The notes beneath the pieces were generated by a model that saw only the letters and a program-made list of their open reading frames with translations, searched no databases and was not told the origin of the DNA. Positions 13,301-24,133 of a DNA stretch of 64,000 bases are shown piece by piece. Origin of the DNA: Nautilus pompilius (Eukaryota > Mollusca > Cephalopoda > Nautilida > Nautilidae); contig JACATO010000047.1 of the NCBI GenBank assembly GCA_018389105.1, forward strand, positions 186,001 to 250,000, written 5' to 3'. The position numbers were made by a program, and so were the translations under genes. Each line of letters starts with the position of its first letter. The first letter of the stretch is position 1.

Positions 13301-16300
13301 ATAATTACGAATTAGGTAAGATTCAGACAGGGCTAAATAAGGGAACATCAGTGAGTGAATCAAAACGGATTAATAATGATGGCATTACAAGTTGCATCGA
13401 TGTGAATTGCTTTTCGCCGTGACGGCTCCCCCGCCTGTCTTTAATTTGCCGGGCTAAGCCGTCTCGTTGCTGCTGTTTGTTGTGGACCGCTAGGCTTTAC
13501 CGTACTAACTGACCATATCTGGTAGTCGCCCTCATCTGCGAAGTCTCACCTGAAATAAGGAATACGTACCAAGGCAACGAGCCCCATTCTTGCTGCCGAT
13601 GTTTGCGGGTAATGTAGGACTTTTTGTTGTGTATCACTTACGAGAAATGATGGAGTCTTCGTCTGAACTATTTACGCACGGTGCCCGTTTAAACGAGTCA
13701 CGTGGGCGTCTTCCGCGCCCTGCCGACGCCCTCTGCTGCCGGAGCAGTTTTTCTTTTGCACCGAGAAGCCGCTGGTTTCGCCTCTCCCGCGGGGTATTTG
13801 TTACAGACCCGTTAGCCCGCCCGTCTGCTGTGTGTGTTCTGGTCTCGGAACGATAAACGAGGTGGCTGACGTCTCTGATCTCCCGACGTAAATAGCAAAC
13901 TTAAAAAATTTTAAAAAGCCGAGCCAATCGCTCTCCCTGCTGGACCCGATCGCAGCGTGACTCGAATATCTTCTTCTTTGTTGTTTTTCTTTCTTTTTGG
14001 CTTTAGAAGTCAACGGGTAACCGTGACAACCGGACGTTTGAAAGACCGGCAAAGTCGACGCAGACAGAATCTCTTTTGTTTTTGTTTTGCTATTTTCCAG
14101 CCCAGTCAAACGCCGACTTTAGTTAGTCTGGTGCCTGAAGAATTCGGACTTTCGACTCGTCATCTACCCAAGCGGCCCACCGTCCAAGAAGGCCTTTAAA
14201 GATGAAAGGCAAGCGCTAACTGACGGACGGGTACCGCTGGGCGAGAACCAGTAAGCTACACTATAAGGAAGTAGATCAATAACGGGAATGCAATCAGTGA
14301 TCAATCAGCCGGCCTTTACACAGCGAGGATTTTCTCATCATTTCACACGTATAAGAAGAGTCTTCTTTACTCGCCTGTTAAGTCCCGATAAAATAATAAT
14401 AATAATAATAATGATAACTTTCCTAAAATATTTACGTGGTATTTGCATAAAACTTACTAACTTTCATAGCTAATGTCACGAAAATCTTAACAGCATTATT
14501 AATTTTATAGGCGCGGTGTCTAGTAAATACATTGTTTTATCAGTTCGCCTCAGGTGATATATTATGCACGAACCAGTGCGTAAATATAATGGATTGGTTT
14601 GTGTTGTATTAGTTTGGTTTTCCTTGGTTTTTGGAATAACTGCACAGAAACAACATGTTTGATGTATCACAATTTTCGCGCATTTAAAATTCCAAAATCC
14701 CGCGTGTCCTCTGATATATTTTAACTCTCGAAATAATCTAATAAAATCAACTCCTCAGTGTATACAACTTTCTTATGATATTTCTTTCAGATTCTTGTCC
14801 TTGCAGTACCCGTAAGCCTTTTATTCGAACGTCATCCTTTGGTTTGCTTTTGTTGCAGCCATTAAGGCACCGGCACAGATAACTGTTCATCAGACGTAAG
14901 ACAGAGAGGGAAAAGATAAGTAACAGTAACATCAGTCTGGAACGATGGAGGTCGTGGTTATCACGATACTAAGCGCGGACCGACGCTGCTGCTGCAACTT
15001 AGTCGAAAATCCGAAGACAAATATCCGTTGTCGGAAACAATGGATAATTTGGTTTAATACTGACCACATACAAATTACTTCTTTCTCTTTTTCTTTTTAT
15101 GCTGAGAGAATCTTTGCTAGATTTGCTTCCAATACCAAAATTGACGACCATTGAAAGTCACAGAAGAGGAATTGAAACTTTAAAGTGGTAAATCCGCGTT
15201 TGGACTCCATCACACAAAAGCTTCTTGTGTATACTCTCCGCATCCTTAACCATGAAGTCCGCTAGCAATTCCCAGGGTTTCTCATTTAACCCAATCATTT
15301 GGTCTTTGCTGTAATCCATCTTTCTGCAAATTAAATTTCATTATAAATATTTAACTTTCTTTCTTAAATCGAATTATTTAAAACTGTATTTCCAACAGAA
15401 TTGGAATCGATCCGAACTCAAATCGGCGAACAAAACCAATGCTTTTATATAATTTGATACTTTGGTCAAGAAGAAGAAAAATATCAGATTAAAGTAAATA
15501 CGAATAAAGTCTGCATATCCGGCGCTCGTATGTTTAGCGATAGTAATTAGATTACTAAAGATAACGATTAAATTTCTTTTAAAAAAGAAGAATTATAAAC
15601 ATGACGTTTATGTAAATAACGAAAGCCTTTGTGGGCCTAGCAGGGTCCAGAGAGTTTGTGAAACACGAAAATGCTAACAAATTTTGACAGACTGAGAAGT
15701 TTGGAAATGATGGCAATCGATAGATAATTTTGAGAACGGTAATATGTTAGAGGTCAGGCGCGATCCTTTAATCCAAGGTATGGGCCAACTATGATAGATC
15801 AAACCTTTTATTTTCGCTAAGCAAGTACTTTATTATACTGTGGTCAACCAAAACTGAATTTAATACTCTACTCCGTTTTAATTATTCGCGCACAAAACGA
15901 GACATTTTATGTTATGCTAAAAAAAATTTTTTTGGAATAGTGATACTAAGACAATTAGTAAAAGACCAAAACCACATTTCTCTTGTGAGAATAAAAGACA
16001 TTTTTCTAGCGCATGTTTTTATTTCGGGAGGTGGAGGAGTCTCTTGGAAATCTTTTATGTCCACAAAACTAAAAACTAGCGATAACCAACAAAAACCATT
16101 GGTTTTCTAAAATATTTCTAAATATGGTAGCCACGTTTTTTTGACGGATTATAAGTAAACCGGTTTATTAGTGCAATTACCGTAGGTTTATACTGGAACC
16201 CTGACCGCACGATACTTTAGTCCACAATCATGGCTGCCTGCATATAGATATGTGTGTGTACACTACTGCTCAAAAGTCTGTTGTGTATTCTTAATGGTTT

Positions 16301-16452
16301 GTATAATACGATTAAGTAAATTGCATTCGTGAATTAGAAGCACAGGCAAATATAAACTGTTTATTTAAACTTAAATCGTTTACCAATAGCTTGGTGGTTT
16401 ACCGGACTCTGTCGGTATCTGGTGTTAGACTATTTGAGGCTTCAGAAATTTA
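10311..16452. other. Unassigned non-coding stretch
   Basis: Over 6 kb without a recognisable gene or element. It includes an AAT tract at 14392-14412, CpG-richer DNA at about 13660-14200, and poly-purine or poly-T runs. At 10492 a TACAGGGGCGACTAAATTAA motif resembles a Tc1-type end, but no partner end was found. Confidence 0.5.
14392..14412. repeat. (AAT)7 microsatellite
   Basis: Trinucleotide repeat seen directly. Confidence 0.9.
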
Positions 16453-17117
16453 TTGCCTTCGCTCTCTCTTAATCTTCTTACAGGTCTGCTTATTCTGTCG
16501 CCTGCGAGTTTCGCGGAACTCGCTGCTTTTCCTTGCATTCAGTGTAGCATTTATACAAATAAAGACAGCTTTTCTGGAAGACAAAAACCCAGATCAATAA
16601 CTAGTATGCCAGAGGATACAGCATGTTCTTGGAGAATATTGTGATAGCGATGTTATGAATTGTTTTTTTTTCAATTCTACCAACATGTCTGGGTTTATTC
16701 CCATAAAGCACGTGTCAGTCGCGATGCAGCCGGCTACGTCGTTGTTTTACGGCGTGAAAGACGTCATGACGGCTCAAATGCTCGTCAACCTGTCGCCACA
16801 CAGACAAATAATGATTTGAACAAAAAAAACCTTAACTTTAATTAATCTGAATATAGCACATTCTATTTTTCTTCTCAGTCTTGCTGTGCTCTACGTTTAG
16901 ATATGGAACGCTTCCAGATTTATTTGCAATCCTTAATAGCGGCTTTCTTACAGCTACGCTGAAGTTTAATTCAGCAGATAACAGTACCGTCTTTACTGTA
17001 AAAACAGACATTGGATTTTGTCTGTTGCCATTCAACTGCGCTGTGGTTTCCCTGTCTTTGAGCTGCCTCTTCCCATAGCTTTCTTTAAAAAATATATATA
17101 TATTAGTGATGTGTCGT
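16453..17117 (+). repeat. Exon-like dispersed repeat, copy 1 (partner at 63.1-63.75 kb)
   Basis: Two segments here match two segments at 63100-63745 in the same order and strand. The second is clearest. At 16956-17072, 39 codons align without gaps to 63580-63696 with 16 identical residues, ending in PFNCAV..L...SCLF against PFSCAV..L...SCLF. Both are preceded by a TTACAG that looks like a splice acceptor. The first segment (16480-16640) shares the order of a CTTTTCCTT-type stretch, a GATCAATA box and a TGGAGAATATT followed by GTGATA. Copy 1 has a TAG just after SCLFP and a small deletion relative to copy 2, so it looks like a broken paralogue. It may be a decayed gene-family exon with a membrane helix, or an old non-coding repeat that happens to be open. 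I recognise no family. Confidence 0.5.
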
Positions 17118-20072
17118 CAGTGGTACTTCTTCCCTCAACTACCCCCTTTTTACTGCTTCCTGATTGGTTGAGATAACTATTTTTCTTTGCACCCAGTAAT
17201 GAAAATAAACATGTCAAGCCATTTAGCAATTATCTTATGAGAATATGCATAAACCTATATGTTTCAAGAGTGGCTTGCTTATTTCTTGCTATATTCTATA
17301 AAACTTGCTGCAGTTGCAATCTGCGAGAATTATCGAAGGTTATCCACACTTTCGCACATTCACCAAGTCTTTGAAGTTACTTCAATGTTCGGTTTATGGT
17401 TTTATCTGATGATGCCAAACTGATCACAATATTATTTAGTTGATTTTCTCAAGAAGTCACAAAGGCCAAATATGGTTATTTCGAAAGAATCTAGGATTTA
17501 AGCCAAAATAAAGTTATATTTGGTTTTTTCTTTGTAATTATTAATGCATTAATTTGTTTACTTATGTTATATATTCTGATTAAATAAAAATGTGCAAGCT
17601 TTTTTTTTTCCTTTACAAATAAACCTGTTTCCAAACATTAAAGCCATAGTAAATACTCTCCCAAAAGGGGAAACAATTAAATAAATATTTATTTACCATT
17701 TTCTGGAAGATTAGTATTTGCTATTTAAAGCTTAACATAGTAGATAATTAAATGTTTGATTCCAAGAGAGGAACGGACAAAGATACGGACTTTTAAAGAA
17801 GTGTTGTCTTCTTTTGGCGTTTTATAACTGGCCGGTACCTGAGGCACACAGCATGTAAACCGTCACCTTTAATTTATAGTGACTTAATTAATCTCCTAAA
17901 AGACCATCGTTATTTGGAATTTACAACTTGTGTGTTATTTTTTTTTCATATTTCATGTCACGAGGCTGCTAAGGAAAGATTCCCATTCGGTTTTTTATGG
18001 CTCTCATTAAAGAACGAGTGAAAATTAAAGTTTGTTGAATACAGTCAAATAGTAAGTCGTAGGTTGGCGACGATTGGTTGGCACTGATCTTCATCTTGAG
18101 ATGGAAAAGTAACTTGGTGATTCACGACGGCAGCTCAGCTCGTCCCAAAAATTTTTTTTAACGAAGTTGAATTGATTTGAACAAACGATTTGGAATTGCG
18201 GAGATGCGTAGCAGTTAATCTTCTAACGAAAATATAAAGGCGTTGGGATTTCAGTGTTTTAAAGTACAGCAACAAAAAGGTGGGCAACTGATTAGAGTTA
18301 GTGTTAGCCTACGTCGGTCATTCTTCTAAAATCTGTTGCCAGGTTGCACAAGAATTACGTTCAATCTCAAACAAGCTCAAAAACTATTTGGACATTTCTA
18401 GCACTATAACACTTATATAATGCAATATTTAATTATATTTTAAAAGAATGGCTGAACTCGACGGCGCGATATCTTATATAACCGGGATAACTATAAATAA
18501 AAAAGATTTTGAATTAAAGTAAAAGGATTAATGAATTGATAGATCTCATATGCTTTACGCAAACATTTCCTCTGGAGTTTCTGTATATAATTACTGTTAA
18601 ATGAGTAATATTCTAATACTCATTAGATTGTTTGTTCACTAATTGCAAAAGCACCTGATTTTTAAAATACACTCAAAGCGCTTCTGGTGGACTCCTCAGC
18701 TGTGAGCTATCCAACAACAGATTTTGGCCCATTATTCACAGGATCCTTGGGTTCGTGGCTAGCAATAAGTGAACAGATCCTCACCGTCCATAAGTTTAAC
18801 CAGGTACCAGTCTCCACTTTACGTACGAACTTTCATAGTTACCCTGATGCCCTTCTGGCATTCTCACTTGGGCATTTTTTGATGCTATTTTCAACCTTTT
18901 AGATGAGAAAATCAATGATTTACAGTGTACTCCCCGATCTTCCCAATATATATATTTACACCCACTTCTGAGGAAAGAACACATTTTCCATCCTTTCACC
19001 TCTTGTCTTTCTTCTTTTTAAAAAATGGTATGACTAACGCTAACTTCTTGACTCCCTTGCATATTTTTGCCCTTTATCCTATTTTCCTTTGTCACCACCT
19101 CCAAAACGTCACACGTCGCTGTCGGCACCTCAGAACTTTATTAATTATCTTCAAGCGTAGAAGTTTCCTTCTTACCTACAAAACAAGGAACTCTTCTGCT
19201 CCCCCCAAATCTGCAAGTTACTCGGTTAAGGCAACAGGTCATAAAATTAAACTGGTTAAGAACCTCGCTTGTTCTATTTATCTCGTGTCTAACCATAGTA
19301 ATCTTCTTTCCACTACACTCTCCTATCTCATCTATTTGCCTTGTTTCTTCGTTGTTGTTGTTTTTTTTGTCCTTTTCTTCCTTTCATCTCACTTCTTTTT
19401 GTAGTAAATCCATTCTTTCTTTTTCTAATGTTTTACAACAGATTTGTCTGGTAATAAATCCCCACTCTCGTCTGCCTCCTGTTGCCTATTTCCGCCAAGT
19501 CCTGTAGCATAGACTTTCCTTCTGTATTTTGCAAGTTGTTTTTGTTGCACTGACCATTTCCTCCACTTGTCCTTATTTTAAAATTTTTCTCCGTTTATAT
19601 TCAGCTCCATTGAATTACGTATTATATTAAGTTGTTTGGGCCGACCCTAATAACTTTACAAGAAACTAAGTTTTCAAGAATAACAGACAGTCCATTCAGT
19701 TTGAGACATAAACTCTTCACTTTTTCATTCAAAACTTTTCGTCAGAATGCAAATTCCATGACTTTCGGATTCATTTATCTTAATGAGACCTCAAATTTAG
19801 CTGAAAAATTCAACGATAATTTGTTGGATTGGCAATTTTTGTTGTAAGGTATTCATTCCATCTATCAAAAATTTAATAAAATAAATATGTATAAAAATTA
19901 AAAATAAATATTAAAGCAATTTTTGTCCGCTGTCTTCACGACTGCGGTCGCTCCCGAATGACCAGCACGTGGTAGCGGGAGGGTTAATCAGACGAAAGAG
20001 CGGGTGGTTTAGAGGAGCTGACGTGTCGACTTCGGTCGACTAGCTTCCACGTAACTCATAAGAAAAAACCTT
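17118..20072. other. AT-rich, pyrimidine-rich unassigned stretch
   Basis: No gene is supported. An open frame of 159 codons at 18925-19404 is very rich in Phe, Ser and Leu. That reflects the pyrimidine-rich strand rather than coding constraint, and it matches nothing I know. Confidence 0.5.
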
Positions 20073-20970
20073 TCTCTCTCTCTCTCTCCATCTCTCTCTC
20101 TGTGTACTGACGTCATCTCTCTCTCTCTCCATCTCTGTACTGACGTAATCTCTCTCTCTCCATCTCTCTCTCTGTACTGACGTCATCTCTCTCTCTCTCT
20201 CCATCTCTTTTCTCTGTACTGACGTAATCTCTCTCTCTCCATCTCTGTACTGACGTAATCTCTCTCTCTCCATCTCTCTCTCTCTGTACTGACGTAATCT
20301 CTCTCTCTTCTCCTCTCATCTCTCTCTGTACTGACGTCATCTCTCTCTCTCTCTCCATCTTTTTCTCTCTGTACTGACGTAATCTCTCTCTCTCCTCCAT
20401 CTCTCTCTCTCTCTCTCTCTTTGTACTGACGTCATCTCTCTCTCTCTCTCCATCTCTCTCTCTCTACTCCCACGCTCTCTGTACTGACGTCATCTCTCTC
20501 TCTCCATCTCTCTCTCTCCCTCCATCTCTCTCTCTCTCTCCCCTCTCTCTGTACTGACGTCATCTCTCTCTCTCTGTACTGACGTAATCTCTCTCTCTCC
20601 ATCTCTCTCTCTCTCTGTACTGACGTCATCTCCTCTCTCCCATCTTTTTTCTCTCTGTACTGACGTAATCTCTCTCTCATCACACTCATCTCTCTCTCTC
20701 TCTCTTTGTACTGACGTCATCTCTCTCTCTCCATCTCTCTCTCTCTCTCATCATCTCTCTCTCTCTCCCACTCTCTCTGTACTGACGTCATCTCTCTCTC
20801 TCTCTCCATCTCTCTCTGTACTGACGACGTCATCTCTCTCTCTCTCGTACTGACGTCAATCTCTCTCTCTCTCTCCCATCTCTCTCTCTTTGTACTGACG
20901 TCATCTCTCTCTCTCTCCATCTCTCTCTCTCTTTGTACTGACGTCATCTCTCTCACTCTCTCTCTTACGG
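20073..20970 (+). repeat. Compound (CT)n array carrying 20 CRE-like boxes
   Basis: About 900 bases of CT dinucleotide repeat are interrupted at irregular 20-60 base steps by TGTACTGACGT(C/A)ATC. I counted 20 copies by eye: 12 contain the full palindrome TGACGTCA, 7 contain TGACGTAA, and one (20821) has an insertion giving TGACGACGTCA. The palindrome is the consensus cAMP-response element bound by CREB/ATF bZIP proteins (established knowledge). Secondary CCATCT interruptions are also periodic. Minus-strand frames translate to Arg/Glu/Asp-Val-Ser-Thr repeats, a by-product of the repeat. A small inverted relative lies at 8438-8481. Confidence 0.9.
20103..20947. promoter_or_regulatory. Cluster of potential CREB/ATF (CRE) sites
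   Basis: The repeated TGACGTCA and TGACGTAA boxes inside the CT array match the bZIP CRE consensus. Whether they bind anything or regulate any gene is unknown. No transcription unit was found within this window that they could obviously serve. The call is sequence-motif only. Confidence 0.3.
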
Positions 20971-21040
20971 AGCTGGAATTGAGGTCGAAATTTAACGTTG
21001 AGAAAGTTCCGACTGTTCACCTACCAAGGAGAGGCTGCCA

Positions 21041-21580
21041 TGACGCGACCCATCAGAAACACGTGACCAGGACAAGACATTTCGACAAACGCGGCGAGTT
21101 TAGCGGCCGTCGGCTCGGAGGAGCGGCCCCGTGGGTTATCTCAGTAGCCATCTTTACCTCTCCGGTGAAATACCGGATGCGCGTATGAATAAAATTGACA
21201 GCACAAATTACGTCACCGTGCACATCCGCGAGGCCGGCGAATGACGACTGGCGAGGATTCGGGGTTCGGGAATGCTGAAAACTGGCGCGGTAATAGAATG
21301 CCGCCTCCGCCCCTTCATGCGTTAACTTGTAAGAATGAGGGCCTTTTCGGACCCGCTACGCCCAGGTGACTCGCGGGTGGCCGTCGGAGCGCAGCGTCTT
21401 CCAAGAGCAGCCGCGGTTAGTGAAGAGTTGACGCCAGCCTCGCAATAGCGGCGGCAGCGTCAGATATCCATCCTAGCAGCTCGCGAAACACGTCTGTGCC
21501 GCCAGCCCGTGTCTGCCCCGGCTACTACAAGTGCCCCTTGCTCGCCCATCGGGACCACACGGCAACCTCTGAGAAATGAA
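21041..21580. promoter_or_regulatory. CpG-dense block
   Basis: A hand count gives roughly 50-60 CpG dinucleotides in about 520 bases, with GC visibly higher than the surrounding AT-rich DNA. It lies directly between the CRE/CT array and the 50-bp minisatellite. This could be an unmethylated promoter-like island or simply GC-rich repeat-flank DNA. No convincing start exon was identified next to it. Confidence 0.35.
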
Positions 21581-21841
21581 TACCCTTACGTTCACAGTGA
21601 GAAACTGACACTTCATCACCTGCGATAAACGCTTTCAGCTGTCAGCAGACTGCCATTTGTTGGTGGATGGCGCTCCAGTGTAACAAAGTAATGCCTCATC
21701 CATACTGATTTGTTTCTGCAGTGAAGATTTTACAACCTGGTTCTGAAGCCTTTCGGTTCATTTCTGCCGTTACCAAAGCTAATGACACGAGTGGAATTTA
21801 AACCTGAATTATTTGTACATTTCTTTAAAATAAGACAGAGC

Positions 21842-22487
21842 GAGCAGCCCCACCGGTGTCCGGTTGTCGGTTCTCTGATGACCACAGGACGGAGCAGCCC
21901 CACCGGTGTCCGGCTGTCGGCCCTCTGACGACCACAGGACGGAGCAGCCCCACCGGTGTCCGGCTGTCGGCACTCTAATGACCACAGGACGGAGCAGCCC
22001 CACCGGTGTCCGGCTGTCGGCCCTCTGACGACCACAGGACGGAGCAGCCCCACCGGTGTCCGGCTGTCGGCCCTCTGACGACCACAGGACGGAGCAGCCC
22101 CACCGGTGTCCGGCTGTCGGCCCTCTGACGACCACAGGACGGAGCAGCCCCACCGGTGTCCGGCTGTCGGCCCTCTGACGACCACAGGACGGAGCAGCCC
22201 CACCGGTGTCCGGTTGTCGGCCCTCTGATGACCACAGGACGGAGCAGCCCCACCGGTGTCCGGCTGTCGGCCCTCTGACGACCACAGGACGGAGCAGCCC
22301 CACCGGTGTCCGGCTGTCGGCCCTCTGACGACCACAGGACGGAGCAGCCCCACCGGTGTCCGGTTGTCGGCTCTCTGACGACCACAGGACGGAGCAGCCC
22401 CACCGGTGTCCGGCTGTCGGCCCTCTGACGACCACAGGACGGAGCAGCACCCACCGGTGTCCGGTTGTCGGCCCTCTGACGACCACA
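21842..22487. repeat. 50-bp GC-rich minisatellite, about 13 copies
   Basis: Head-to-tail 50-base units begin GGAGCAGCCCCACCGGTGTC and end GACGACCACAGGAC. Copies differ at few sites, mainly CGGC/CGGT, GACG/GATG and the bases before CTCTGA. The last unit has one inserted base. Each unit carries CACCGGTG, an 8-base palindrome, and about five CpGs. Because 50 is not a multiple of three and the minus strand has no stop in any phase, all three minus frames stay open across the array (159 to 259 codons). They encode the same 50-residue cycle in different phase. I regard these as repeat artefacts, not genes. Confidence 0.95.
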
Positions 22488-23914
22488 CGTTTGCGCTCGG
22501 TCCGATCACGGAACAAACGCCACCGGACGCCGTAAAAAGGCTAATAATTTATTTGTCAACTCACAGATTTTTAAATATAATTCCTCTTTGCATATGCAAC
22601 GATTCAGTCAAGGAAATAAGGAAGTAATTTCCCCTGTAACAGTAGAATATATCCCGATAGCGACACAATATTCCAAATAAAGCCAAACTGCCTGTAGATG
22701 ATGAAATAGATCTCTTCCTTTTAGTCCGACAAGAAGAAAAAATCGCTTAGAAGAAACAAGTGCAAAAAAATGGGAGAAAGAACAGGACACCGGTGAGAAC
22801 GAAAATCTGTGCCTTTCCATTAATGAGCCTGAAGTGTAGTACGTAACGGACTAAGGTCCCTCAAGCTTTCCTTTTTATGGTACAATCTGAGCCAGCGATC
22901 CTATAAACGAGAGTCAGTTAGTTTAAAGTTCCAGCATCTATCATATGTAATCGCTTCGTAGTTCGGTGATTGACTACTGCACTGACATAGTTTGACCCGA
23001 ATTAGAATTCCGGCTGGAACCGGCTTCAGTTTAGCCCTTATCTCTCCCGCCTGCATGGTTTCTTCTCGTCCTTCTTTATGTGAGTTTTCTGCCTGCGGGG
23101 GGGGGGAGGTGTATTCCATCTACCCCTACAAGTAGAAACGAAGAGTCCTAACAGAGTTTTCCGATGCGCGTGGGAAAAGGATTGGGGTCTCGACTAGTTG
23201 GCACCTTAACCACTGCTCGAGATCCCCGACCGTACTCTGGTGACCCAGTCTATCTCCCAGTTCGCTTGCTGCTGTAAGACGCCTTTGGGCTCCGACAGTT
23301 AGGACCAGCGTTCGCCAAGATGATGTCTCCTCAGCTTACACCATCTGGTGGCTCTGACGTCTACTTAAGTTAAGGCGTAATATAAAATGAAAATATATCT
23401 GGTTGCTTTATTCCCTTTAAGAAACGTTTTAGGTATAACACCAGAAAGATCCAGTTCGGCAAAATTCATAACTTTATTTCTTAATTTCCAAATTTCAAAA
23501 AATCTAAATAAAATTTCCAGCTTCACAAACAATTTTGCACGGTCTGACTTTAATAACTGCTTCATCAGCTTGTTTAATGATCAAAGGGAAATAACTATAA
23601 ATATTACCGCCATAAAAACAACTGAAACGAAAACCATTTTTATTTCATGGTTTCTTCGTTGTTTGACGAATACGACAGCGATTAGAATCTGAACCAATGT
23701 TCTTTTTTCAAGAAACGATTTTGATCTGATTAGCTTTTTTTTCTTTTAGAAAATGACTTTTCCAATAGAATAGTTTGTTTACACAAAAATCACGTTCTTC
23801 TAACTGTCTGTTGCAAAGATGGAAAAGACGGTGGATGCAATAGTTTACAGTAAACGACTTATGACGGACTTAGTGGCATAAACTTTCCCCGAACCCGTCC
23901 TGCCAACAGCAAAC
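22488..23914. other. Unassigned stretch
   Basis: No gene is supported apart from a possible tRNA-like SINE head near 23160-23230. A G9 run lies at about 23098-23106. Confidence 0.5.
23160..23230 (-). mobile_element. Possible tRNA-derived SINE head
   Basis: On the minus strand a box-A-like CTCGAGCAGTGGTTAAGG is followed by a box-B-like AGTCGAGACCCC. The spacing is shorter than in a normal tRNA gene, and no acceptor stem closes, so it is not a functional tRNA. It may be the decayed promoter of a tRNA-derived SINE. Confidence 0.3.
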
Positions 23915-24133
23915 GAGGTTCTCTACTTTCAGTGTCTCAAAACAGTAAAACCCTATAGGCGTAATAAGTGGTAATATAGACAAAATAGAGGTTCTCTACT
24001 TTCAGTGTCTCAAAACAGTAAAACCCTATAGGCGTAATTAATGGTAATATAGACAAAATAGAGGTTCTCTACTTTCAGTGTCTCAAAACAGTAAAACCCT
24101 ATAGGCGTAATTAATGGTAATATACACAAAATA
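23915..24133. repeat. Three tandem copies of a 73-bp unit
   Basis: Units start with GAGGTTCTCTACTTTCAGTG at 23915, 23988 and 24061, exactly 73 bases apart. They are nearly identical: AATAAGTGG in the first unit reads AATTAATGG in the next two, and ATAGACA becomes ATACACA in the third. The near identity implies recent duplication. Confidence 0.95.

Noticed and set aside
18925-19404. 159-codon plus-strand frame
   Set aside because: Phe/Ser/Leu bias from pyrimidine-rich DNA. No domain or conserved motif.
20040-20956. Several minus-strand open frames of 76-95 codons rich in Arg, Glu and Asp-Val-Ser-Thr
   Set aside because: They are translations of the CT/CRE repeat and change frame freely. No coding signal beyond the repeat.
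21730-22516. Minus-strand frames of 259, 235 and 159 codons
   Set aside because: All three overlap on one 50-bp minisatellite and encode the same cycle in different phase.
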